Source: Streptomyces sp. NBC_00443 (GTDB lineage Bacteria > Actinomycetota > Actinomycetes > Streptomycetales > Streptomycetaceae). From it: a DNA stretch of 64,000 bases. Shown in pieces: positions 9,229 to 18,072 of the stretch (its first letter is position 1; each line of letters starts with the position of its first letter). A program made the position numbers and the translations under genes. Below the pieces are notes generated by a model. That model was not told the DNA's origin, did no database searches, and saw only the letters and a list, made by a program, of their open reading frames with translations. The DNA is taken from positions 1,674,001-1,738,000 of the forward strand of contig NZ_CP107917.1 of the NCBI RefSeq assembly GCF_036014175.1, in the 5' to 3' direction.

Positions 9229-9341
9229 CCTGTGCCGGCCCGGCACGAGAGCAGGCGCCTTCGTCCGGGTGGGCGGCAGGGCCCGCACGGGCGGCGGCCA
9301 CCGCACCCGGTGTGCACGATCCCGCGGGCAGGTCTGCGAGG

Positions 9342-9692
<351 letters not shown>

Positions 9693-9787
9693 CTACACGC
9701 CCACACGCCGCGTCACCATAGGAAATGATCACGCCGCACACCGAGACCGTACGTACGTGCCCGCCGACGCTGACGGGCACGCTCATC

Positions 9788-10126
9788 TCATGCTGCTGCC
9801 GTTTGGTTCGCTGGATTGGCGGCGCGGCGATATTCGGCGTTGAGGCGCTGGGCTTCCTCGAGCTGGTCTTCGAGGATGACGATCCGGCAGGCGGCCTCGA
9901 TGGGGGTCCCGTGGTCGACGAGTTCCCGGGCCCGGGCGGCGATGCGCAGCTGGTAGCGGGAGTAGCGGCGGTGGCCGCCTGCGGAGCGGAGTGGGGTGAT
10001 AAGGCGGGCTTCGCCGATGGCGCGGAGGAAGCCCTGTGTGGTGCCGAGCATCTCGGCGGCCCGGCCCATGGTGTAGGCGGGGTAGTCGTCGTCATCGAGA
10101 CGGCCGAGCGTGTCGTCTGCTGTCAT
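9788..10126 (-). CDS. MerR-like helix-turn-helix regulator
   Basis: A 112-residue protein. The start at ATG 10126 is supported by AGAGG just upstream; the longer open frame runs into non-coding sequence. Residues about 18-75 (YTMGRAAEMLGTTQGFLRAI, then GGHRRYSRYQL) form a MerR-type winged helix whose GGHRRY wing is diagnostic. Residues 75-105 form a helix (IVILEDQLEEAQRLNAEYRR) suited to dimerisation. There is no effector-binding domain and no metal-binding cysteine, so the signal is unknown. The position between two cold-shock genes suggests a role in that response, which is inference. The leader carries a strong hairpin. Confidence 0.85.
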   Translation of the reverse strand: MTADDTLGRLDDDDYPAYTMGRAAEMLGTTQGFLRAIGEARLITPLRSAGGHRRYSRYQLRIAARARELVDHGTPIEAACRIVILEDQLEEAQRLNAEYRRAANPANQTAAA

Positions 10127-10151
10127 TGCACCTCTCTGGGGAACGCGTGGA

Positions 10152-10184
10152 GGGGCCCTGGCGCCGTACTGGCACCAGGGCCCC
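10152..10184 (-). promoter_or_regulatory. Hairpin in the leader of the MerR-like gene
   Basis: GGGGCCCTGG (10152-10161) pairs with CCAGGGCCCC (10175-10184), and GCC/GGC pairs extend it past one mismatch, leaving a GTACT loop. It ends 26 bases upstream of the start codon. It may terminate upstream transcription, act as an attenuator, or respond to temperature; the sequence does not decide. Confidence 0.5.
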
Positions 10185-10393
10185 GAAGGAACTACTACAC
10201 CATCTGCCGGCCCTGATAGTGCACCGGCCCTCTGTTTCCGCAGACCCGACCGAGACGCTGTCGGGGGCGCGGGGATCGCGGTTGCCTGACCGGAGACCAC
10301 CTCACTATCGATGTCCTGCGGTACCCGGGTCCAAGACTTCCGCCCGGGCGATCCTGATGGCGCTCGGCTCCTCCGTTCTTCCCTCTTGAGCAA

Positions 10394-10636
10394 CTACTCA
10401 CTAACGGAAACTGCGAACTGCTGGTACCGCGAACTGCTGGTGGCCTCGAACAGCGCCACTCTTCGGCAGCCAGCCCCGTCGCCCGTAGTGCGTCTGCCCT
10501 GGCTTGGAACCCCACTGCCGAACCTCCCGATGCGCGCGCCCGCAGCCGACGCCTTCACCGAGGTACTGCTCACTGACTTCACTGCTGGGTACTGCGAACC
10601 TTCACTTACGGGTACTGCCACTGCGGTACTGCTCAT
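10394..10636 (-). CDS. Possible 80-residue Ser/Val/Gln/Tyr-rich protein in a repeat-bearing region
   Basis: The frame starts at ATG 10636 and gives MSSTAVAVPVSEGSQYPAVK, with recurring SQY, SVSS and SSSRYQQ elements. The underlying DNA is repetitive (several GCAGTACC and CCAGCAGT motifs on this strand), and third-position GC is lower than in neighbouring genes. The ribosome-binding site is weak. It could be a small low-complexity protein of this lineage or a non-coding repeat cluster that happens to be open. No function is assigned. Confidence 0.25.
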   Translation of the reverse strand: MSSTAVAVPVSEGSQYPAVKSVSSTSVKASAAGARIGRFGSGVPSQGRRTTGDGAGCRRVALFEATSSSRYQQFAVSVSE

Positions 10637-10639
10637 GGC

Positions 10640-11265
10640 GGCCCCTGATCACTGCGGGCCACCCGGTCCGGTCGTCAGTCCCGTCACCGTCCTGTAACCG
10701 CTCTGGCTCCGGAACTCCACCACCGCACCGCCCTGCAAAACTGCAACTGCTGCACCACTGCCTGGCAGTTCATCTCTGCCGGACCTCGCTCGATCTCGAC
10801 TACGAGAGAAACCATAACCAGACCACCATCCAATGTCTACTCCGGCTGGCATAGATTTCCGGGCGCGCGAAGACGAGGCAATCCGCCTCTACCGGTCTGC
10901 CTCGACCGGTCCCCGGATGGCTCAAGCAGCTCCGAGGCTCAGTCCGGCGCTCGCAGTGCCCCACAGCCGCGCAGCACGTCGGGCTGAGCGTGACGTCGCC
11001 GACTGCGCCGCGGCTACCGTCGGCGGGCACCGGCCAACACTGGGCATATCGTTTCTCGTGAAGAACACCACCGACCGGGACGGACGCTTCCAGCCGTGAC
11101 GCCCCGCAGGTAGGCCATTGACGGACGTGGCACGAGGGCCTGCGCCGCCCTCGACGATCCCGGTGATCGAGCAGCTCGTGGAAATGTGCCCACGGGTGCC
11201 GCGATCCGGGGGCTGACGCTCCTGCTCAAGCAGACCGTGGGCCGCGAGAGACGGGCTCACGGCAG
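10640..11265. other. Gene-poor stretch
   Basis: About 600 bases in which frames are short and have no family resemblance, codon bias or good ribosome-binding site on either strand. Base composition is less GC-rich than in neighbouring genes. I see no RNA gene. It may contain the promoters of the flanking small genes. Confidence 0.5.
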
Positions 11266-11269
11266 CGTG

Positions 11270-11637
11270 CCACCATGCGTCGACTGTGGTCCTTTCGCCG
11301 ACGCATGTGATGCGGCACGGGCCTTCCTCGAAGGCTGGCGGCAGCCGACCGTGGCGCCGGAAACCGCTGACACCGTGGCCTTGGTCGTGTCGAGCTCGTC
11401 ACCAACGCCCCGCGCCACGGCGGGGGCACCTGCACCCTGGACCTGACTGCGCACACCGACACCATCGGGGTCGCCGTTCACGACCCCAGTCGGCATGTGC
11501 CGCGCATGCGCTCCCCTGACCTGAACGGCGGCACCGGGGGCTTCGGCTGGCCCAAGGTCAACCGCCTCGCCCGCGCAACGGCGGTCACCCGCCGGGCCTC
11601 CCGCGGCAAGACCGTGAGCGCTTGCCTTGCCCGGTAG
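11270..11637 (+). pseudogene. RsbW/SpoIIAB-like ATP-binding protein, frameshifted
   Basis: Two overlapping frames together spell a Streptomyces anti-sigma-type HATPase. The first gives FADACDAARAFLEGW and then DTVALVVS. After a one-base shift at about 11390-11392 the second continues ELVTNAPRHGGGTCTLDL, then VHDPS, LNGGTGGFGWPKVNRLA and a C-terminal GKTVSACLAR. The N-box (ELVTNA-RHGG) and the G1/G2 ATP-binding elements are present but lie in different frames, so no intact kinase is made unless this is a sequencing error. Intact family members bind and inhibit sigma factors or regulate by phosphorylation. No partner sigma factor or anti-anti-sigma gene is nearby. Confidence 0.7.
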
Positions 11638-12155
11638 CGTCACCGCTCAAGCAGCCGGATGGCCGGCGACTACAGTCCATTCTCACGTCGAAGCCTGACG
11701 AGCTGCTCGTTGACGTCGCCGCCCTGGCGGAGTCTGAGCAGAGCAATCAGATTTCCCTGACCGTGGCCACCGGTGGCGCTGTCATCACCGGTCGACCGGT
11801 TCCCGCAGCCAGGTGGGGGCAGAGGGTGTCGGATGTGCTAACGGATTCCGCCCGCTTGGGCGAGTTCGCCGCCGTCTTCGACACTCCCGCGAAGAAGGAA
11901 GGGCCACCCACGCATCTGCACTTCCATGTCGCCCGGATCCTGCAGGGCACGGTGGGTATCCCGGAGACGGGCGGGATGTACCAGGCTGCGATCGAGGACG
12001 TCAGCACCTGGACCGTGGGCGACTTTCAGCTCTTCCGACCACTGAGCGACGGCAACGGAAACCGCTGCCAGCAGTGTGGGCGCGACCGGCGTACCGGTCG
12101 CGCCCACACTGCTGGTCAGGTGTCGGCCCGTGCCTGTTTACCCGTCAGACCGTGA
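11622..12155 (+). CDS. Small conserved protein, possibly GvpU-like
   Basis: The coding core (about residues 25-130) reads DELLVDVAALAESEQSNQIS, then GGAVITGRPVPAARW, PPTHLHFHVARI and IPETGGMYQAAIEDVSTWTV. The pattern, with a central Gly-Gly and a PPTHLHF segment, loosely resembles the gas-vesicle accessory protein GvpU, but no other gvp gene is present. The only in-frame start is TTG 11622, inside the end of the preceding broken gene, so the N-terminus may be damaged. The frame runs through the strong terminator at 12068-12115, so the genuine C-terminus was probably near 12045, where a TGA lies one frame away. It may be another degraded gene. Confidence 0.5.
   Translation: MPCPVASPLKQPDGRRLQSILTSKPDELLVDVAALAESEQSNQISLTVATGGAVITGRPVPAARWGQRVSDVLTDSARLGEFAAVFDTPAKKEGPPTHLHFHVARILQGTVGIPETGGMYQAAIEDVSTWTVGDFQLFRPLSDGNGNRCQQCGRDRRTGRAHTAGQVSARACLPVRP
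12068..12115. terminator. Very strong bidirectional terminator, 22-bp perfect stem
   Basis: Bases 12068-12089 (CCAGCAGTGTGGGCGC then GACCGG) pair without mismatch with 12094-12115 around a CGTA loop. It separates the GvpU-like gene from the convergent 12145-12453 gene, yet lies inside the open frame of the former. Confidence 0.85.
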
Positions 12156-12453
12156 CGGGGGTGCCGAGCATCGCGGAGGCGTGCTGCAGCGAGCCGAGGA
12201 TGCCCGGAGGCGCGGCCTTAGGGAGGGTGCGGCAGGTGAAGCCAAGCTGTGTCATGGCCCGGAGGACTTCGGCGGCGCTGAAGTCACGGCGGTCCTGTCG
12301 GGTGATGACCTGGCCGACCTGCTTGAGCGGGTAGTGGCGACGGCCGATGATCACCGACTCGCCGGTGACCGGTTCGGGCTTGACGCCCTTCATCGATTCC
12401 AGCACGCCGCCCTTGGTGAGCTCGAAGGGGAAGCGGGCGATGACGCAACGCAT
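12145..12453 (-). CDS. Conserved hypothetical protein of the helicase/cold-shock neighbourhood
   Basis: A 102-residue protein starting MRCVIARFPFELTKGGVLES at an ATG preceded by GAGG. It is rich in basic residues (RQDRRDFSAAEVLRAMTQLG), soluble, and has one cysteine pair far apart in sequence. I recall similar small proteins beside DEAD-box helicase and csp genes in other Streptomyces, but no function is known to me. It lies 51 bases after the CBS gene on the same strand, so it is probably co-transcribed with the CBS protein and perhaps the helicase. Confidence 0.7.
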   Translation of the reverse strand: MRCVIARFPFELTKGGVLESMKGVKPEPVTGESVIIGRRHYPLKQVGQVITRQDRRDFSAAEVLRAMTQLGFTCRTLPKAAPPGILGSLQHASAMLGTPVTV

Positions 12454-12504
12454 GTGACCTCACAGGGAGAAAGGGAGAGCGGTCCGATCAGAGGTGAGGC
12501 GATT

Positions 12505-12909
12505 TCAGTGGGAGAGGGCGAGGATGCCCAGCGCGCTGCCTTGCTCGTCGACCACCGGCAAGACACCGAGCCGACGAGTGCGCATGGCGTGCTCGGCTTC
12601 GGCCATCGTGGTCACGGGTGAGGTGAACGAGCCGGGGTCGCCGAGGATCTCGCGCAGGCGGACGCGGTCCGTGTATGCGGAGCTGTCGCGGACGGCGGTG
12701 AGTTCGGTCTGGGTGACCAGGCCGGTGCACTGGCCGTCCTCGTCGCAGACGAGCAGCTGACCCGTGCGGGCGGCGGCCATGACGGCCAGCGCCACCTCGA
12801 CGGTCATGTCGTCACAGACCTGCGGTCCGGCCGCGTCCATGACCTCAGCCACCGTCCTGTGCACGGGGTTGACGTCCACCGGGCGGGGTTGCATCTGAAC
12901 CAGCGTCAA
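12505..12909 (-). CDS. CBS-domain protein
   Basis: A 134-residue protein with two CBS motifs. The first is MTVEVALAVMAAARTGQLLV with CTGLVTQTEL. The second is TSPVTTMAEAEHAMRTRRLG with VLPVVDEQGSALGIL. Such pairs bind adenine nucleotides and sense energy state. The start is set at TTG 12909 because GGAGG lies 6 bases upstream; the next ATG (12894) is 21 bases from that site. The protein is stand-alone, with no enzyme or DNA-binding domain. It follows the DEAD-box helicase by about 50 bases on the same strand, suggesting an operon. Confidence 0.85.
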   Translation of the reverse strand: MTLVQMQPRPVDVNPVHRTVAEVMDAAGPQVCDDMTVEVALAVMAAARTGQLLVCDEDGQCTGLVTQTELTAVRDSSAYTDRVRLREILGDPGSFTSPVTTMAEAEHAMRTRRLGVLPVVDEQGSALGILALSH

Positions 12910-12955
12910 AAGGTGCCTCCTACAGAGATGGGCCAGCTTCCTGATCACGAATGTT

Positions 12956-14449
12956 CTAGGCCACCGCGCCGAAGACGGACTGGCGTACGGGGGCGCGCCG
13001 GCTCGCCGAAGCGGGGCGGCGTCGGCCGCGCGAGGACGAGCTGCGCTTGGGGCGCTCGACCACCGGTGCGGTGATGACGACCGGGATGCCGGACGGGGCC
13101 TGGGCACCGGTGATCCGGCTCAGGGCCTCGTCGCCCGAGCGGATCTGGGTGGTCTGCGGCCGGATTCCGGCATCCGACATGAGGCGGACCATGCCGCGGC
13201 GCTGGTTCGGTGTCACGAGGGTGACGACACTGCCGGACTCGCCCGCGCGGGCGGTACGACCGCCGCGGTGGAGGTAGTCCTTGTGGTCGGTCGGCGGATC
13301 GACGTTGACCACGAGGTCGAGGTTGTCGACGTGGATGCCGCGCGCCGCGACATTGGTCGCCACCAGCACGGTGACGTGCCCCGTCTTGAACTGCGCCAGC
13401 GTGCGGGTGCGCTGAGGCTGCGACTTGCCGCCGTGCAGCGCCGCGGCCCGGACCCCGCTGTTGAGCAGGTCCTGGGTCAGCCGGTCGACGGCGTGCTTGG
13501 TGTCCAGGAACATGATCACGCGGCCGTCGCGGGCGGCGATCTCGGTCGTGGCAGCGTGCTTGTCGACGCCGTGGACGTGCAGGACGTGGTGCTCCATCGT
13601 CGTGACCGCACCGGCCGACGGGTCGACCGAATGCACAACGGGGTCGGTCAGATAGCGGCGCACCAACAGGTCGACGTTACGGTCCAAGGTGGCGGAGAAC
13701 AGCATCCGCTGCCCCTCCGGACGCACCTGGTCGAGCAGCGCGGTGACCTGCGGCATGAAACCCATGTCGGCCATCTGGTCAGCCTCGTCCAGCACCGTGA
13801 TGCCCACCTGGTCCAGCCGGCAGTCGCCACGGTCGATGAGGTCCTTGAGCCGACCCGGGGTCGCGACGACGACCTCGGCCCCGCCGCGCAGCGCGCCGAC
13901 CTGCCGGCCGATCGACATCCCGCCCACCACCGTGGCCAGCCGCAGCCTGACGGAGCGGGCGTACGGTGTGAGCGCGTCCGTCACCTGCTGCGCCAGCTCA
14001 CGCGTCGGTACGAGGATCAATCCCAGCGGCTGGCCGGGTTCGGCACGCTGTCCAGCGGTGCGGGCGAGCAGGGCGAGGCCGAAGGCGAGAGTCTTGCCGG
14101 AACCGGTACGCCCGCGGCCCAGGACGTCACGTCCCGCCAGGGAGTTCGGCAGCGTCGCCCCCTGGATCGGGAACGGTGCGGTCACCCCCTGCTTGCCGAG
14201 TTCGGTCAGCAGTTGTTCAGGCATGGCGAGATCGGCGAAGCCCTCAACGGCGGGCAGCGCGGGGGTGATCGTTTTGGGGAGCGCGAACTCACCCTGCACC
14301 GCGGCGGGCCGACGGCCGTAACCGCCGGCACGGGCGGGACCACCGGAACGGCGCGGCGCCTGCGAGCCGAAGCGGCCGCCGCCCTTTCCGGCGTCGACAC
14401 TGCCATTACGGGTGCGGGCGGAGCGGTTGTTCGTACGGGTGCGGTTCAT
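12956..14449 (-). CDS. DEAD-box ATP-dependent RNA helicase
   Basis: A 497-residue helicase starting at ATG 14449, preceded by GAGGAGGG. Residues 1-60 are basic and Arg/Gly-rich, suited to RNA binding. The core has a Q-motif (FPIQ near 93-96), Walker A GRTGSGKT at 113-120, DEAD at 221-224, SAT at 252-254 and motif VI HRGGRTARAGESG. Motif VI has Gly and Ala at positions where HRIGRTGR is usual. A short Ser/Arg tail ends the protein. Such helicases unwind RNA in ribosome assembly and mRNA turnover and are often cold-induced. It lies between cspA2 upstream and the CBS gene downstream on the same strand. Confidence 0.92.
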   Translation of the reverse strand: MNRTRTNNRSARTRNGSVDAGKGGGRFGSQAPRRSGGPARAGGYGRRPAAVQGEFALPKTITPALPAVEGFADLAMPEQLLTELGKQGVTAPFPIQGATLPNSLAGRDVLGRGRTGSGKTLAFGLALLARTAGQRAEPGQPLGLILVPTRELAQQVTDALTPYARSVRLRLATVVGGMSIGRQVGALRGGAEVVVATPGRLKDLIDRGDCRLDQVGITVLDEADQMADMGFMPQVTALLDQVRPEGQRMLFSATLDRNVDLLVRRYLTDPVVHSVDPSAGAVTTMEHHVLHVHGVDKHAATTEIAARDGRVIMFLDTKHAVDRLTQDLLNSGVRAAALHGGKSQPQRTRTLAQFKTGHVTVLVATNVAARGIHVDNLDLVVNVDPPTDHKDYLHRGGRTARAGESGSVVTLVTPNQRRGMVRLMSDAGIRPQTTQIRSGDEALSRITGAQAPSGIPVVITAPVVERPKRSSSSRGRRRPASASRRAPVRQSVFGAVA

Positions 14450-14731
14450 GCGGAACCCTCCTCGATGTGGCACATATCAAGGAATTCCCGCAGCGATGAG
14501 CGGCATGGAGAATTACAGGTATGGACCGGCGGTAAGAAAGCAGATCTGGCCGACGGAAATCTCCGGGGCGCAGGTGCTGAAATGCGTGACGCGATGGGGA
14601 CCTTCAGATCCGGGCGTCGACAGCGGTGCAACTCTTCGGGATGCACCTGCATCCCTGACGGAGGGGCCGCGTGTGGCGGGACCGCGGATTCCTCCGCGTC
14701 GACCCGCGAAACCGCTGCAAGAGATGCGTGC
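14450..14731 (-). promoter_or_regulatory. Long leader/promoter region of the helicase gene
   Basis: About 280 bases between the cspA2 terminator and the helicase start contain no convincing gene. Long structured leaders are known for cold-induced csp and csdA genes in other bacteria. Here I see only GC-rich potential structure, so a regulatory leader is inference. Confidence 0.35.
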
Positions 14732-14769
14732 AGCTGGGGCCCGCACCCCGAAGGATGCGGGCCCCAGCT
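14732..14769 (-). terminator. Terminator after cspA2
   Basis: Perfect 14-bp stem: AGCTGGGGCCCGCA (14732-14745) pairs with TGCGGGCCCCAGCT (14756-14769) around a 10-base loop, 18 bases past the stop codon of the second cold-shock gene. Confidence 0.8.
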
Positions 14770-14787
14770 ACAAAATACGCGTCAGCG

Positions 14788-14991
14788 TCAGGCCGGAACG
14801 ATGTTCTCGGCCGTCGGGCCCTTCTGACCCTGCGCGATGTCGAAGGTCACCTTCTGACCCTCGAGCAGCTCACGAAAGCCCTGCGCGGCAATGTTCGAGT
14901 AGTGGGCGAACACGTCAGCGCCGCCACCGTCCTGCTCGATGAAGCCGAAGCCCTTTTCCGCGTTGAACCACTTCACGGTACCAGCAGCCAT
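14788..14991 (-). CDS. cspA: CspA-type cold shock protein (second copy)
   Basis: A 67-residue cold-shock domain protein, [20 protein letters not shown], with RNP1 KGFGFI and RNP2 VFAHY, ending [11 protein letters not shown]. The ATG at 14991 has AAAGGAG 7 bases upstream. It is a paralogue of the gene at 9.3 kb. The region upstream is AT-richer than the surroundings and includes AAAATGACCGG and AAAAACGCTC stretches, typical of a csp promoter with a long untranslated leader. Function, as for the family, is binding single-stranded nucleic acid. Confidence 0.93.
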   Translation of the reverse strand: MAAGTVKWFNAEKGFGFIEQDGGGADVFAHYSNIAAQGFRELLEGQKVTFDIAQGQKGPTAENIVPA

Positions 14992-15794
14992 GTCATATCT
15001 CCTTTGGGGCAGTACATCGGAATCCGCACTGCGCGGACGCCATGTCGCCGCGATGATTACCCCGCCCGGAAAATGACCGGAAATACAAAAGCGCTCCCAC
15101 CGACAGGAGACGAGTGGGGGCACTTGAAGTTTTGGGAACCACAACTGCAACTGAGATCGACAGTAGCACGCCGGAACTGCCTGCGCACGTTACATGATGC
15201 CACTCAGCTTATCGCGGCAAAAACGCTCACTTCATGGTCCGTCAAACCTTCACCTCATGGGAACAGATATTGATTCACCGGCGTGCAGTATTTTCGGGAA
15301 ATGCGGGCAGGCGCCCTTATGGACCAGCTCGCCGAGACCGTACAGGAAGCAGTGAATACGCCGCCGAACGCGAGCGACCGGCTCGGTGCCGGCGGGCACG
15401 TGCGTGGTCGGCGGTGATGCGCTGGGCCAGTGATCACCGCCCCAGCCTTGAAGGAGTCGTGCTTGCGACCCTCACGACGAGCCACTGGGCCAGGTGCCGG
15501 CCCAAGCCGGTCTCGCGCTCAAGAGCCCACCCTGGACCCTGCGCGCCGTCGTAACCCACCGCGTACAGAGGCCACGCCAGGCCGTCCTGGCGGGCTTGGC
15601 ATCTCACGGGCATCTCACGCGTTCTCACACAGGTCTCACCGACTGTGCGGACTCCCCCGGACTGCGAGGTCCTGACGTGGCAATACGCGCCTGCCCTGGA
15701 TCGGCCGGACGCCCGTGGACGGTCGTTACGACCTGTGCCAGGTGGTGCCGAGCGAGGGGCACACGGTCTTCACGGGATGCCGGTCCGAGTCGGC
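14992..15794. other. Non-coding or degenerate stretch beyond cspA2
   Basis: About 800 bases with no supported gene. The first 250 bases probably hold the cspA2 leader and promoter. A frame beginning ATG at 15319 (MDQLAETVQEAVNTPPN) stops after about 32 residues and could be the stub of a regulator. A minus-strand frame at 15434-15628 has no recognisable similarity. The stretch marks the right-hand edge of the accessory island. Confidence 0.45.
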
Positions 15795-17157
15795 TCAGCC
15801 CTCCGGTGAGGCGCCGAGACCCGTGAGGGCGCCGACCGGGTCCAGGTCGGGGGTGCCACGGGGCCACCAGTCGTCGTGGCCCGGCTCCGATTCGTACGGG
15901 TACCACAGGCCCTCCCGGCCGAGGCGGAGCTGCACATGGCCGCGGGGGTGGGTGAGGTGGTTGCGCCACGGGCGGAAGGCGGGGAGGTCGGCGGCGAGCA
16001 GGAGCGGGCGGGCGCGGTCGAAACGGCCGGCCGGCGGATCCCAGGGCTCTTCGAGCACGGCGAGCCCGTCGAGGCCGCCCTGCCGCCAGGCCGCGACCGC
16101 GCGGGCCAGCTCGGCCGGGGTGCGGTCTGCGGCGGCGGACAAGGAGGAGTACAGCGCGCGGGTGCCGGCGGTGAGGCCGGAACCGGGACGGGCGGCAGCG
16201 AGCCGGACCGCGTCCTGCCACAGCGTCAGTTCGGCCACCGGATCGCGGCCGGTGCCGAGGAGGGCGTGCGCCCGGGCCGCCGCGTCGGTCGCCAACTGGT
16301 CCAGCGCGAACGGGTCCGGGCCGCCCGGGGCCGCCGGATAGACGGGCGGTTGCTCGGGGTGCGGGGGCACGGGCAACGGCGCGGGCAGCGGGGGAGTCGG
16401 CGGTCCGGGGCCAGGGCATCGGTGGCTCTTACGCCCGCCGGTGGGGCCGGTTCCTTTTCCTGTGCGGCGCGGGCCGCGCGGGCGGCGTTGCGGCGGGACA
16501 GGGCGTCGAGCAGGGCGCGTTCTCCTCGGCCGCGCAGCAGGAGCAAGACGAAGGGGTCGGCGTCCAGCAGGCGTGCGGTCTGGTAGCACAGGGCGGCGGC
16601 GTGCTTGCAGGGGTGCCCGCGGTCGGGGCAACTGCAGCGGGGGTCCAGGTCAGCGGGCCCCGGCAACAGCGGCACCCCGCAGTCGGCGAGGGACTGGGGC
16701 ATCTCCTTGTCCAGCAACGCCGCGATGTGCCCCGGCCGTTCGGCCACGGCGTCCAGGAACCGTGCCCAGTCGGCGTCCTCCAGCGTCCGCAGCCTCACCT
16801 GCACGCGGTACGGCCGCGGACGGCTGCCCCGCACATACGCCAGCACGAGTCCCGGCGTCACGGTGATGGCATCGACGTGCCCCTCCTGCGCGTAACCGCG
16901 CCCGCGGGCCAGCCGCTTGGTATCCAGCGCGCCTTCTTCCAGGGCGGTCACCCATGCGTTGCCCCACCAGGTCTCGGCAAAGCGGGCGTCGTCCGCCGGG
17001 CGGGGGGCGAAGGCGGGGAACGTCCGCCGGAGTTCACCGTCCCGGCCGGGGGCGGCCATGGAACGGGGGACTTGAGGGGTGGCGGGGGTAACGGGGGTGG
17101 TGGCGGTGGCGGGCCCCCACTGTGCCTGCGTACGCGGCGCGGTGCCGGTGCTGGTGC

Positions 17158-17250
<93 letters not shown>

Positions 17251-17984
17251 CGGCATCGGCCGGTGAAGGATCGCCGCCGGAGCGGGCCACGGGCGGTTCG
17301 GGTGAGTCCCCCTCGGGGTGAGCGGGGCTTGGCCTGGTCGAAGGGGAAGCCGGGCTGGGGTTCGCCGGCATCTTCCGCCGCTGTGCAGTCGGATCCGGCA
17401 TCGCACCGGTGCCTGAGTCGTCCTCGTCGGGCGCGTCCGAGGGGGGCATCTGGAAGGCGCCTGCGAGCCAGCGCCGTACCTCACGGGCACGCTGGTCCTC
17501 GGTCCCGCCGGCCGGGCTCCGTCGGCCCTCGGCGCCGGCGGGTGCGGTTCGTCGCGATCGACGCGTGCCCTGGGCTGCCCGGTCGGCTTCCTCCGACTGG
17601 GCCCGCCGCCTCTCCCCCAGCGCGGCGCGCAGCGCTTCCCGGGCGGCATCCGCGGGACGCGACCCTCGTGGCCCGGTCTCGATGCCGAGCACGCGCGAGG
17701 CGGACTCCGAGGCGGTGCGCGAGCGGTCCCCGTCCTCACCGGGGGCGAGGGGCGCGGCAGGTCGCGCCTCGGGGCCGTCACCGTCCGACGCATCGGGAGC
17801 GTCCGCGTGGGCGTCCGACGCGTCCGGGCCGTCGGAAGAGGCCCCGACCTGCTCCGCGATCCCCCCTGACATCGCCTCCCGCTGTTCCCGCGCAGCCCGC
17901 AACGCCCGGCGTGCAAGGTCGGCCGGCCGGGGCACGGGCTCCTCGTCGCGAGGCGGCTCGTCCGGTCGGCTCGGCTTCGCCTGG

Positions 17985-18056
17985 CGGCTCAACTCGTCCC
18001 GCCGGCTCAACTCGTCCCGCCGGCTCAACTCCTCCTGCCGGCTCGACTCGTCGCCC
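17985..18056 (-). repeat. 18-bp tandem repeat encoding ELSRRD units
   Basis: Four adjacent 18-base units, CGGCTCAACTCGTCCCGC and variants, encode the repeated hexapeptide near the N-terminus of the SWIM protein. Confidence 0.85.
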
Positions 18057-18072
18057 CCGCTCCCCGCCCCCG

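Noticed and set aside
10833..11099. Plus-strand frame of 88 codons
   Set aside because: No ribosome-binding site, weak codon bias and no family resemblance; treated as non-coding.
15434..15628. Minus-strand frame of 64 codons with GYDGAQGPGWALERETGLG
   Set aside because: Looks faintly protein-like, but has no start signal I trust and no family I recognise; may be a gene fragment at the edge of the island.
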